Origin: Spisula solida
Taxonomy: Eukaryota; Mollusca; Bivalvia; Venerida; Mactridae
Reading direction: 5' to 3'
Length of the DNA stretch: 64,000 bases
Assembly: GCA_947247005.1 (NCBI GenBank)
Contig: OX365945.1
Location: 13,956,501 to 14,020,500, forward strand
The notes beneath the pieces are model-generated. The model did not search any database, was not told the DNA's origin, and saw only the letters and a program-made list of their open reading frames with translations. How positions within the stretch are numbered: the first letter of the stretch is position 1; every line of letters begins with the position of its first letter. The position numbers were made by a program, and so were the translations under genes. Positions 25,119-37,625 of the stretch are shown here, piece by piece.

Positions 25119-26123
25119 CGAGGGGTGTTCCAGAAATAATAGGACTTCTTACTCAACACTTACATTTCAAAGAAATTTATCTCATATGTGTAGAATTTCA
25201 TGCTCTATATACTGATAACAACATTTTTTCGTTGTTGTTTGTGATGCTTATACAAAGCGTTGTCATCGAAACCATGTAACGCACTGGCGGGCCACACTGA
25301 ACATTTTTATTATTAACCCTACTAAACACGGGAATATCTCAGTAACCACTGAATAAATAGTATTGGCAAACTATCTGCCTTTAACTTGATGTCACTGACG
25401 TGTGCATGCAAACTTACGAAGAAATCGCTGTATGTTTATGATCACGACTGAGTAAACAAGTGTATATATCCAAGCGCGTCATGGACGAATCGACGTCAAC
25501 GTCAAAAACTAGAAACCGCGCGATTGCTAAATTATGTTATAAATTGGAAAAAAACAACAATGCAAACCATTGAAATAATTAAATAAGCAAAATGTAATAG
25601 CATCCAGCATCTATTCCGTGTTCTATTGGCACAAACTGTTCACAGATGGCGGAGGTATGAACTAACAATTGAACACAGGTCAAGTCACAGAAAAAGTAGT
25701 TTGACGTTGATAGATACCGTTCGTACACTGATAGACGCTTCAAGGTTAGAGCAATTATTTACGTCACTGTAACTCATGTTTTGGGAACATTGGTACAGAG
25801 ACAAATATAAACAATATGGACAGTAACATCAGATCTGTTTTGAAAGTCAGGGTGACATTATATAAAAATTACTAAGGATGTCTTTCGGTTAAAACACTGT
25901 GTTTGAAAGGCGACGTCATCATAACGTCACGGCGCCAACCCGCCTCCATGGTACATGGTATATTTAATGTTTAATAGATTTTTTATTGTTAATCCAATTG
26001 CTTGAATATTTCGCGTGTTTGTCAGTGATTGATAAAATTTTATTTACAGCAAATTAGTTTTCTAAATTTCTTATTTACCGCGCTGCTATTAAAAAAGTCC
26101 TATTACTTCTGGAACACCCTACG
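25119..26123 (+). mobile_element. Mariner-like element with decayed transposase N-terminus
   Basis: TIRs of about 30 bp: TA|CGAGGGGTGTTCCAGAAATA at the left and tattacttctggaacaccctacg|TA at the right. In unit A the corresponding position (about 15050-15065) is an uninterrupted run of TA repeats, that is, an empty site. On the plus strand from about 25482, MDESTSTSKTRNRAIAK followed by broken text and FYWHKLFTDGGG near 25618-25655 resembles the helix-turn-helix N-terminus (YxWHKxFxDGR) of mariner transposases. Stops follow, and no catalytic DDE/DDD part is recognisable. It is a degenerate, probably internally deleted copy. Confidence 0.85.
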
Positions 26124-26289
26124 TATATATATATATATAAAGTTACAAAATCCAGCATATGCTATGACAATGGATACGGGTTTACTTATATTCCACCTAA
26201 CAATGTTTGAAGATAGATGAGGGATAGAACGCTTACAGGTTTAAAGTGTACTAACATATTTTCTATGTTATTTATTTTTTGCACAGGTA

Positions 26290-27460
26290 GCAATTTATTT
26301 CGGGTCTAGTAATTGAGCTATAATACATGTATCATTTCAAAACGAATTATGTATGCCTGGAATTGAAAACGCCATCTCATAACGCGTCGCGGGGCGCTAA
26401 ACGATGGATGAAAACATCGTGACGTTAAATTCTAACGCAATGACACAGGGACTGACATCGCGTTCAGTTATGGTATAACTGGAAATTTCTGTTTTGAACA
26501 TACGCTCTAAGCCTTCTTTTAAAAGAGGCCCGCGTCCCCAAATACTCGTGATCGACCTTGATCACGTGATCTCATGTAGTTGGTGATGCATGTGTATCCA
26601 TGGTAGTTTTGGTCATTTAACTGTAAACTACAGAAACCTGGACGTGCCATTCCGGCCAATAGGCACAAGTTGTTGAGTACGTTTTGAAGGCGGAAATGGT
26701 TTATTATATGTACAGCACCTTTTATAACGTTCACATACAGTACGTACATGCACCTGTGTACAATTAAAGTTAAGTGCTAGCAATCTCTCATTGACTGATC
26801 GGTAACATTGCTCCCTGTACAATTGCCGTTTAATATACATTTGTATTAAAACTGTACTGTACTACAGACATCTGTAAATTAACAACATGATACGAGTCGT
26901 GATGTGGATTCCTGATAAACAACTCACGTATTTTATACATTTTTTTTTCTAATAAAAAACAAATCCATGATGGTCTAACCCACTTTGTGTGTTGATTGTA
27001 CATACAGTATCTACAAACACACACAGAAACACTCTCAAGTTGTCGATGGAGTTTAAAGTGTTTTGGTTTCATCATTGAACAACTTGACACTAATTGTAGC
27101 TCACTAGATTTTTTCCACTACCGGTACTTGTAGTAGACATCAGGTTGATCAAATGAAAACATAGACGGAATATTTAATCATTCCAAATTATCCGTATAAC
27201 TTATAGTAAGCGTGGTTATCTTCGTTACAAGAATCAAGTGGTGAAACGTCTAAATGTTTATGAAGTTTTATTTCTTTTAAACAAAGCGGGGATGATGGTT
27301 ATAATACGTGACAAACGCTGTACAGGATGGTCAAAACGTTAAATGTCTATGATGTAGTGCACTGACTGTTTGGCATTTTACAACTTAACTCAAACGGTTA
27401 CGTCTGACGTGAAAGTATATGTGTTCACATTCATATTCAAACAGAAAGTCATGGTCTGAT
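26290..27460. other. Unassigned AT-rich DNA
   Basis: Beyond the end of unit B. Several short open frames on both strands (for example 26519-26749 and 26830-27090) show no recognisable domain. Nothing further is visible. Confidence 0.4.
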
Positions 27461-27464
27461 CTCA

Positions 27465-27712
27465 ATGATTGGCGGAAACCGAAGCATGGCCATACCATAA
27501 ACTTTTACAACAATCGTTAGGTCACTATCGAGTCGGTACAAGACGGAAACCACGACATGGTGCCAAAAGTCACGGTTAAGTGTTGGTACTAGACGGAAAC
27601 CATGACATGGTGCCAAAAGTCACTGTATAGTTTCGATACTAGACGGTAAACCAAAACATGGTGCCATAAATCTTTGCATCGTGAAAAGACGCAAATCACG
27701 TCATGGTCACAT
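27465..27712. repeat. Degenerate tandem repeat of about 60 bp
   Basis: The phrase gacggaaaccacgacatggtgccaaaagtcac recurs about four times (near 27542, 27593, 27648 and a weaker one near 27690) at roughly 50-60 bp spacing. Confidence 0.65.
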
Positions 27713-28630
27713 ATACACATGAACGTCGAAAAGATAATAACAAATGGGACAGAGGAGGAGTGAGCACGAAAGGCCCACTAAAAACAGTATACGAAAACAA
27801 TTGATAGCTCTGCATGAAAGTGGCCCCGTACAAAATAATACAAGTCAACGTGCACTTGCGCGGCACTGTGTCGGTAAATTGCGGAAACTACGACATATGC
27901 ATGCTTATACACGTCAAAAGTCACGACCTCGCAAATGTTATTGACGAAAGACACAAGTGTGCAAAAAGTACGACATTGCAATGGATTATAATTTTATAAA
28001 ACACACGGTACATATCATAGTTTGAAATTGAAAAGATAACCCTCAGTCTTTGAACGTAAACTGGCTTTATACGGGAACATGCTACAAATGCTGTTGAGTT
28101 TAATGATGAAATGTTACCGCATTTGTAATAATCAAATGCAAGTTAATAGAAATAACAATACACGAAGAAATGAAAATAACTCGTTGACAATTTCTAATAA
28201 ATTTAGTTGGTTAATTTAATGGTTGTTCTAAGTGTATTAAAGATATATCCTTTACGGATAAATGTCGCATTAACTATGAGACATAGGATATTATTTCTCC
28301 GGTAGTGCCTCTAAGTATTCATTAAGGCTTACATGAACAACACCGAGTACAAAATAAATTCTAAATAAAGAAACCAGCAGACAGATATACTTTATCTGTG
28401 TTTTAATTAGAATTTCTGCCAAAGCGAACCCCATACACTGATCATCGTTAAGCGCATTTGACATTTCGGTTTGGCTATAGAAACATATAGTTCACGCTTC
28501 ATTTACTTTTTCCTGGGTTCACGAGAATCATACCACTTACACCTGATTATTACAGACGTTTTAGACAATGTAACTGAAGTACGGGATGAAGTAGTATCAC
28601 ATATACTCCAGATACATCTTTAATAAGTTA
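27713..28630. other. Unassigned AT-rich DNA
   Basis: The open frames at 27744-27999 overlap on both strands and show no family resemblance. No repeat structure was noticed. Confidence 0.4.
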
Positions 28631-28632
28631 AT

Positions 28633-28850
28633 ATGGTGGGAATTGGCGGTCTAAAAACAGGTCCCGGGTTAGATCCCCGTCTGTGCCACTGCTTAATTTC
28701 TCCGAGCGATCCTAACCCTCGTAGTCCATTCTACCCAGATGTATGAATGGGTACCTTGGTGGGTCAAAGGCCAGTGTGCTGTGGTGCAGATTGTAAGAGC
28801 CAAATTGTGACTCATTGATCGGCGAGTTAATCGACTGGAAGGACGCAATT
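28633..28850 (+). repeat. SINE with tRNA-like head
   Basis: The B-box-like ggtcccgggttagatccccgtctgtgcc is followed by a body containing ccattctacccagatgtatgaatgggtacc, a phrase common in mollusc SINE bodies. The A box is weak. Confidence 0.6.
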
Positions 28851-31150
28851 CTAAAAATAGACATTAATTTGGTACTTGACATAAACACGTTGTTTTACAA
28901 GTTCACCGACTTCATTATTCAATAAGGTCCGAGTATAGATAAATCTGCATTATTTATAACCCATTCATTTAATACCACAACGCTTGAACATTTTACCTTT
29001 CTTGGATACAATATTCATGTTTCAAACTCTCTATAAGTTATCTATGGGTGATGATTTAGCTTCGTAACACATCAATTCTGACACCATAACACATATGATA
29101 AACTTTACACATTATTACTTCAAGGTCTGCATAATAGCTACTACGTAAACTGCACATTGCAGCGCATTCTAATAGCTGGAATTATCTGAGAACGAAAGCT
29201 GTTCCCTCGCAGATAAAGCATACACCGCGAAATAGAAGTATACGCATGTCAGGTACAAAGATGCAATTGAATACATCTAATGTACTACATGTTCCAAACG
29301 TATACCGGTAGTTTGTATTTCTAAAATAAACACTGATGCAACAAGCATACACCAAGTGCACGCAAAATCGGATAATTAACAATTTTAAAATTTATGTTAG
29401 CCATGGTTCTGATCTTGCCTGTAGGATGGCGTGACTGTAACTGTTAAACCTTAAGACGATACTCTATCAAACATCAAAATCGCCCTGAACGGTCAGGTGA
29501 CTCTTTGTTGGTAGGCCACTTTGTATCAGTACAATGTGTAGATATTTAGAAATAATTGTTAATGTACTATAACTACCCAACATATGGAGAAGATGGTATT
29601 AAACGTACTTGTAAGCCATTGATAAAGTTATATGAATGCTAATAATAATTTGAACAATAATAACATCGTAGTTCGATGCTAATTACTGATACAATTGTAT
29701 GCAGTCGTGATTTTAGAGCAATATATCAGTTATATGGTTTCACCTATTTTCATCACATACATTTTAGCGATGCTACGATTTGCAACCAGTAAACAAGACC
29801 ATTTGCTGATGTTAAACAGACGAATTAGGGAAAGAGTACGGTAGGCAACAATATTCGTCCTATTATCAAAGATAGAGGTTGTAGACCCGAAGCACGGACC
29901 ACATTTTTATTCCACAACAATGTGCAATCAAATGCACCCACATCCGCTTATTCTTCTCAGACTGTAAATGTGGATTCATTGTAAAGGAGCAGCGAGGGAT
30001 CAATTGTCAACCCAGACTGAAACACTGCTTCCCGGGTTCATATGGTACTTTAAAACATTAAGAGCATGTAATACTAATGTCAACAATATAAATGTCGATG
30101 CAGTAAAAAAGCTCAAAAGATGAATATCAATAGATAGGTAGGATATGTTTCAATCTATGTATCTGAGGCATGTATGTGTTAAAAGCTTAGATATACTCAT
30201 CAGTTTCCTTTCCAACTATGTCATCATTGGTAAGATAATCATTCAACAAAACAGCTGATCTTGGAACAAAACCAAGCAACATAACAGAAAAGAGTGTAAA
30301 ACATTACCCTGCTTCAACGAGAAATGTAGACATAATTGAACGAGTTTGGTATGGTATTTCTCGACCTGACAGTAATGTTCGATCTCTGTCATGGATGTTT
30401 GTGCAAGAGCACTGAACTTTGTCAGGAATCACATAAAGTGACTTACTATATTCGATAAGTTCTGTAAAGATTGTAAACGCGGAAGCGATGGTCCATCATC
30501 GACTTTATCGCACTGAAGTTTCGTGACCCATTGTCATTTAGACTTCAGCCATTATTGACTATCAATTGTCTACACAACCAATTGTTGAATGACGACGGGT
30601 GTATTTTGGCGTAGGTTCAAACCAGCTGACGACGAAAGGAAAACACTTTTAGACAGGTGAGCTAATCGAAACAGAAACAGTAATTTGTAAATTGTCATCC
30701 CAAACAAAAACCGATTGCGTAAACGATTGTTTTACCAGAAATTACATGTTGACCTTATTATGTGTCTGTCAGGCCTATAGCTATGTCTAAACTAACGGAA
30801 ACCAAAAGAATTAAGCACTCAGCATTCTGATAATGGGAAATGAGTTTATTAGGTGATGCAAATGAGACCTACTGAATGGACAATGAACTGAGACAGTATT
30901 AATTTATTTATATTGGTTGTGAAAGCTAACCGTAATTACAGAGTCTGAATTGGTAAAATTGGTAGTATCAACAGGATTAAAAGCCACACGTTACTTCTGC
31001 ACGAATCACTTCGTATTAGATAGATGGTTGGAAGGTTGAGTGTTGAATCTGAACATTTATTTTTTATTAAATGTTATTTAAAGCCATACAGAAGCGGCGT
31101 CAGCCCCGACCTGCGACTCCTGACTACAATAATACCACATGTATCCGATG
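28851..31150. other. Unassigned AT-rich DNA
   Basis: No recognisable gene, terminal repeats or tandem structure in this 2.3-kb stretch. Confidence 0.4.
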
Positions 31151-31153
31151 AGA

Positions 31154-31518
31154 CAATCGAGAGGTTGCGATGCGAACGTGTACGACAACGTGTACGTGTA
31201 GCTACCCGTACATGCATACGTGCGCGTTGCAATTAAAATTGGTTTGCGAAAGACAACGTGTGCGTGAAACATCACATGCCAGGTGTAGCACGATTTATTC
31301 GTGAATCGATAATGAGTGTTAATGTAAACTCAGTGAAATCACCGGCGATGAATTCTTGGGTTTCTCGTGCATACGCATACCTGTGTGACATAGTACACAT
31401 TATATTTATGTCTGTCACACGTCGGTTACTTGTAGAAACTACACATACCTGGATGACGAAATACTCAAAAGAAGTATTCACGTACACGTTACACGTTTAC
31501 TTTCGTAACTTCTCTATT
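31154..31518. mobile_element. Inverted-repeat element of about 365 bp, copy 1
   Basis: The left end aatcgagaggttgcgatgcgaacgtgtac is inverted at the right end as ...cacgtttactttcgtaacttctctatt. It is directly repeated at 31757-32127 with about 80-85% similarity by eye. It is rich in acgt-containing alternations. An open frame of about 85 codons covers its right part and aligns in frame with one in copy 2. Confidence 0.72.
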
Positions 31519-31756
31519 AATGTTTGAATACCGCATTAACTTGATAATGATATTACTGACAACGTACACCACATTTATGTGAACAATTCTAAATAATGAC
31601 AATCGGATGTGTTGCCTCTGTAATAATATTTGTAGATTGCCAAATAAGGAATAACGTCGTTGCTTCGTTCTTGTGGGTGCGATAACTACAGAACAAGACA
31701 TCGACAAATGAGTTAAACGGCGCTTTTTCGTTTTGGTGTTGTGGAACAATGACAGA

Positions 31757-32127
31757 CAATAGGGAGGTTGCGATTCGAACGTGTACGACTACGTGTACGT
31801 GTAGCTACCCGTATATGTATACGTACGCGTTGCAATTAAAATTGGCTTGCGAAAGACAACGTGTGCGTGTAACATCACATGACAGTTGTAACATGATTTC
31901 TTCGTGAATCGGTAATGAGTGTTTATATAAACTCAATGAAACCATGGGCGATGAATTATTGGGTTTCCGTGCATACGCATACTTGTGTGATATAGTACAC
32001 GATCTATCATCGTCTGTCACACGTGCGTTACTTGTAGAAACTACGCATACATGGATGACGAAATACTCAAAAGTAGCATTGACGTACACGTACGCGTTAC
32101 ACGTTGACTTTCGCAACCTCTCTATTG
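31757..32127. mobile_element. Inverted-repeat element of about 370 bp, copy 2
   Basis: Ends CAATAGGGAGGTTGCG and cgcaacctctctattg are 16-bp inverted repeats with one mismatch, with more inverted acgtgtac text inside. It is the better-preserved of the two direct copies, which lie 240 bp apart. No transposase is visible. The class is unknown; the short size suggests a MITE. Confidence 0.75.
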
Positions 32128-32139
32128 CCAAATCATAAA

Positions 32140-33210
32140 AAAGGTCGTTTTATTTTTTCAACCAGAATTTGTCGAATACTATAATCGCATTAATATGTTT
32201 TATTACAAACATTTAAAGCAGTCACAAATGTCAAAATTATCAAAGGAATAACCGTATAATTAATCTCAGTTGACATTTGAATCAGTTGTGTATCAGCTGA
32301 GAAATGTCATTGATTCAAGCAAATCTGGAAATCATGAATACTTTAATTCTCTTCCAATATTCCTTCACAATCTTTTGAGACAAAGTCTTGTTTGATCTTT
32401 AAATACCGAAAAAGGTAATTTATTCATTGGTTAATATTTTACAATCAAGTACTTTCCATAGATAAACGTCTTTTTTGCTAAAAATATAATCATGTTGAAT
32501 TTATGTTTTGGAGGACAAGAAATGCAAAATAGATTCCCAAACGTTAGACTGCCAGTCTGTCACTATTTGATATGCGAGTAACTAATGTCTGTGTAATTGA
32601 GGTTAATTAACTGCCCAACCAACATGATTAAAATATTCATTACATGATAATTACATACAAAGGGTTATGCTAACTTCGTTAAGAAAATTACAACAGTGTC
32701 ATCGATCTTACATTTACTGGAACGCGTTAGTAAACTATAACCATCGCAAATACCGAGTTTAGTCAATTTGTGTGTCACTAAACGTAATTATTTTAGCGGC
32801 CATTTGTTATCGTTCGACCACCAACTGTTAAAACGGGGCTTAGAACTTAGTAGTTAACCCATAAAACACCATTTATAATGCATAGCATTGACACAATTGT
32901 ATTACAACATAGTTCATTAGCCATACTCGACCTGATGTAACATTATATGTCTCATAATCTAATGGTGAGTCAGCAATATGTAATCAGTGTGAAGTTATAT
33001 TAACTTCTAACTATATGGTATATTGAATTGAACACAACATTTGCACGAAGAGTCAATCAACACCATTAACTATAGCAGCACTAGTTTGACACATACTATC
33101 GTAAATACCCGGTAGCTTTATTGGTATATCGTCAATATTATCAAAAGTAATTCATTTCACTAACTAGATTGTACAAAAACCATTGTAAAATACAAACGTG
33201 CTGCTGATAC
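32140..33210. other. Unassigned AT-rich DNA
   Basis: No coding or repeat feature noticed. Confidence 0.4.
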
Positions 33211-33215
33211 GTATA

Positions 33216-34141
33216 CGAGGGGATGTCAAAAAGTCCGTGCACTGGCCCGTTCATTTTAATAAGCGCAATGTGATTGAATTATTTGTTATGACATCTTAAA
33301 ATATAATCAAATCTGTACTAAGAAACCAATAACAATTTGGCTATATGCTTTTATTAATAACAAGTTTAACCGATTCAAAAGATGACCGACACTTTCCGAC
33401 GTCACGACGTCAACACATCTGTCACGTTTCGATCGTACAAGGATTATTCTTTCACGAAGTGTGACCTTGCACACTCGATACACGTTTGTCATGTTCTGAT
33501 CCTCCGATCGATAAAGCCTCTAACTCGCGTGTGATTATTTCCGCCATAATGTGATGTGCGGTCGACAATAACGCACCTGTATCCTAGAATCGTCACCCTC
33601 AATGTTCATTTTAATTTTGGGTAATATTGCATTATCCCAATGCGCCAAATATGGGCTATAGGTGTATAGTTTTCAATCATGATTTAGCCTCGACAAAGTC
33701 CCTGTGATAACTTCAGTTGTATGTGTCTAATTTTTGTCATCACAATAATGTTTTTTAAGTTTGAAAAAAATGCCCGCGAAAATCTGACCAGTGCAGTCTT
33801 TGTTCATCTGTTTGGAGTCATGTGATCAAACACTAACAAACCATAGACATTTCCGAGATACTGTGTTGAACTGTCGTATACGAGTACCTAACCGGCTTAC
33901 CGGAAACTCAATTTTACTGCCTTTTCTGTATAAATATGAGTATGTCATAGTTTATGAAAGATTATATCACTTCATTATTAAGTTAGCATAGTAACCGCCA
34001 CATAATTATATACTTAGCAAAAGGTTATATTCGATGAAAATTTGAAAACCAATTCGAAATAAGTTATTTTAGTGTATGTGTTATGTTTGCGGAAATCAGT
34101 CAAAAACTGAACAATTGCACGAACTTTTTGATACCCCCTCG
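33216..34141. mobile_element. Mariner-like element, 926 bp
   Basis: Left TIR TA|CGAGGGGATGTCAAAAAGTC and right TIR gaactttttgataccccctcg|TA form an inverted pair of about 26 bp flanked by TA dinucleotides. A minus-strand open frame at 33307-33492 may be transposase debris but has no motif I can name. A related tip (tacgagggaatatcc) follows at 34161 without a visible partner. Confidence 0.78.
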
Positions 34142-34179
34142 TATGTTATCGAATATGTAAATACGAGGGAATATCCAAA

Positions 34180-35880
34180 TTAACTTTAGAGTTGAGACTT
34201 TCGCTATTGCTTCTAAGAGCATAGTTATGCTTTTTTCAAAACAGGTGTATCTACATGATTGTATTGAATTTAATTTTTTTGCGTAGTGCATACGAAAAAT
34301 TGATTAAAGTACACATGCAACGTTAGCTTGTAAAACAGCTGAACAACCCAAATGGCTTAATTGGAAAAATCACCTCGAAATTGAAACGTCACGACGTAAG
34401 AATTATGACGTCATGATGACGCAACACATATTTTAAAACCCGGCGACGTTGTGTGTCTTTTCCTGCATGATACTGGAACCAGATTCTAAATAGAATCTAG
34501 TGTAAATAACAAAGTGGTAATTTCACTATTATTTTCACTGAAAAACTCCATAAGCCATTGAAAGCAAATAATAAATAATCATATACTTACCACTTCAGTA
34601 TGAGTTTAAGTTGAAAGAACTATAAATAAGCTCTCTAAAACGGTACACTTTCAGTGTTTTTTTCGTATCAAGTTTATTTAATGCTTCCATTTATCCACGG
34701 CACGTTATTTCTATGAAGAATATCGCATGAACAGGTCTATGCATCAAAGTATGAATATGCGTAAATCCGGCATAGAATGTTTTTTACTTCAGGAACAAGG
34801 CACACGGCTATCTAAGTGTTTAATTCAAGAACAATCGTAGCAAACAGCGAGTGAACACGACTGTTTTAATCTTATGAATTTATGAACATCTAAAAATGTA
34901 TCAAAATCCAATTTGTTACATCTTTAAATAGCAACATTATATTATAAGCAAGATTAAAGCGCGAGATCTGATTACTTGTAACTACGTATCTATTTTCATC
35001 TTATTCCAATTGAAAACACTGCGCTAATATATATCGTTCATGATTATCTGGCATAAGCTTGGAGATGAATACCACTTTCTTTTTGAATTTACATTAGATA
35101 AATGACTTGGAAAACAGTATGACTAAAGAACTCGGTTCAATAATCACAGGACTCTGACATTCAGAAATTCAGAAAGAAAAGACAAATTCAGAAAGAAAAG
35201 ACATCATGTAAAGTTTAACTCTTAAGAACATGTACGCTCAGAATATCGTTGAAATTTACGTATTGTCTTACATGTATTTAGAATGCCAGATTCCTGTGAA
35301 TGAATAACGAACTGGTTTCGTGTTTCGAAAGCAAATACGTTCTACTTCTCCACACGTAATATTTTTTTGGAAACTTGGTATTAGTACACCGAATGATACG
35401 CATTGAAAACAATTCCCAAGATGCTGAAGTTACTGTGGTATCATCATTGAATAAACATAAACACAACGACGAACCCAGTGTAGTCAAGTTAACAATTAGC
35501 AAAGCACTGATAAAAAACCCTCCTTGTGAATACACGACAAATGCTCAGAGTAAAACGTTATAATATACGTCTCGTTGTTTCTGCCTGTCACAACAATACG
35601 GTGACACATGCGGTTCTTCTCATTGATTTCTGCAGATATGACAACCTTTTTGGTTTACAAGTGTTAGAAACATTGTTGATATTTATAGTATCGGGAAATG
35701 ACGGAAGCTCATTGAGAACGATGAAGGAAGTGTTAAGACGCTTACATATTGACAATATCACCGTCGACTAATGGAATATGGAAAGAAAACGTAGTAACTA
35801 CATTAATTAACGCGTATATTGGTTCAATTCATTATTATCCACGTTAAATGTCTACTAGCTCTATACCTATCTAAATAAAT
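34180..35880. other. Unassigned AT-rich DNA
   Basis: Open frames at 35278-35771 overlap on both strands and are unrecognised. A short direct repeat, attcagaaagaaaagaca, lies near 35167-35200. No gene is supported. Confidence 0.35.
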
Positions 35881-35882
35881 TA

Positions 35883-36160
35883 CAACAAACAAGTCATTAA
35901 TAATTGCAAGCAATACAGAAGTCCCATACAGGTTTTAAGTCATTTTCAATGTTCCTGTTGCCATAGCAACCACACTTTTGGTCGGAATCAAAATATTTGT
36001 GGACGTGCATTATCCCCTTATTGCCCCCTGTCCACATAGTATACTAAGTTTCATAAACCTAGCTTGAAAACTGTTCGAGTTATGTCAGGATCCAGATTTT
36101 TTGACGGACGGAGGGCAAACCTATAGTCCCCTCCGATCAAAAGCCGGTAGGGGACTAAAA
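35883..36160 (+). repeat. Dispersed repeat C, copy 1
   Basis: Begins aagt-attaa-aattgcaagcaatacagaagtccc and ends gacggacggagggcaaacctatagtcccctccg...aagccggtaggggacta. Matches the longer copies at 56323-56748 and 57225-57660, each of which carries the middle 'gttgccatagcaaccaca' segment twice. Confidence 0.85.
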
Positions 36161-36164
36161 CATT

Positions 36165-37600
36165 GGCTAAAACGTCCGTAATTAGAAGATATCTCTCCTT
36201 GTCACATTGTCATGTAACACAACTAGCAAAAACACTGTATTTGTCAAAATAAAAACTGGAAGTCATTAAATTGACGAGCAAAAATAAAACTAGTACAAGG
36301 AAGGGAGCAACTTAACAGTCAAGCACAGAAAACCTATTTAGTAAAAACACGGACAACAATTACACCGCACAATGTCCAAAATACAACTGAACTAGAAGTT
36401 TAACTATCTTAAGTCCAAAGTTTAGCTCAGAGGGTCGAAAGAAAATGCCGAATGAAACATTTTCAGCCACAAGACCAAGTCCCAGCCGCACAGAAAATCC
36501 ATAATCCATCTTTGATACGAACAATGAGACTAAAATACGACTAGAACTACATCACTGAGAAAAGTGTAAGCAATTCAATTTGACTGACTGTACTATTCTG
36601 TGGACAGTTTGAGTCTGGAGCAACACAGTATAATTATTAAATGAAGATATTTTTCCCACTATCATTTAGTGTGTCAATCAAATGCATAGTTATATATGCT
36701 ATGACGTGCGTGTACAGTTTGGTCATGTCAATATACATAAACGTTCTATCAAATTCAAACATGATCATATGATAGTCGGCAGACAGAATGGATGGTTCTG
36801 CACAATGACATCATTATATTGCATGTAGATTTATCACTGTAACACAATCACGCACGAGGAGAATAAATCCTTTCATAATGAGAACTCTAGCCTAGCACAG
36901 CAGAGTTCTACGCCCATTAATTAGTTAACCGCTTTCTAACAAATTTACATTTTTGCTATGTTTCTTGCAAATTACAATAGAACACAATTTTATGTGTACA
37001 AAGAAAGAAACATTAGCTATGTAAAGCTATACTGTCCGACTTGTAAAGAGGTTAATGGATATTAAAACTCGTACTGGCATATAATTCACTCAATGTCAGT
37101 TAAGTTGGCATTTTAGTTTTCATAAATGAGTGAAAATGAAGTAAGACTTTTTCATGTTTTATTGTCATAAAATGAAACATATACCTATATATGACTAGAA
37201 AAGACATATCGGAGATTTCTACAAAGTGAATGTCGAACTAGAACTTAAACAAACATACTTTTTAAACAATGTAAGATAAGTGAAAGTTGTTTTAATCAAA
37301 TTTTTACATAAGAAATTTGTAACAAACATTTAATAACTTGTGCCACAAAATAGTACCGAGTATGAAGATAAAGTAGATGACAATTGTTTTAATGTGACCT
37401 TCTTAATTAAGATGTAATGTTAATTTATTTACAGAGACACGTCAGTATATTCTAGTAATCTCAATCAGGTTCAGCATCAATTTATTTTTATCAGCAACTG
37501 TTCAAGTAAATAAGTTGTCTATAGTTAAGCTTCAATTGATAGGATATGTACAGCAAATAAAACCTGGTATTGAGACTAAAACTTGTCATTTAGAAATATT
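36165..37600. other. Unassigned AT-rich DNA
   Basis: No gene visible. Text near 36300-36345 (gcaacttaacagtcaagcacagaaaac) loosely recalls the 'gccgagcacagaaaacataa' phrase of the duplicated region. Confidence 0.35.
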
Positions 37601-37625
37601 CATTGCTTGATTGGTACATGGAAAT

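Larger units (their letters stand above)
15541..26288. repeat. Segmental duplication, unit B
   Basis: Direct-orientation partner of unit A, starting at the shared gacgtcacc...cgtcatcc motif and ending near the shared ttttctatgttattt...gcacagg. It differs from A by a 35-bp minisatellite (15640-15912), a SINE-like head (17128-17220), a hairpin element (18499-18652), an insertion at 23797-24516 and a mariner-like element (25119-26123). It lacks A's reverse transcriptase remnant, the 10871-11374 minisatellite and the 13774-14528 block. Confidence 0.85.

Noticed and set aside
34161..34190. Start of a fourth CGAGGG mariner-like element
   Set aside because: Only one tip (tacgagggaatatcc) is visible; no inverted partner was found, so no element was called.
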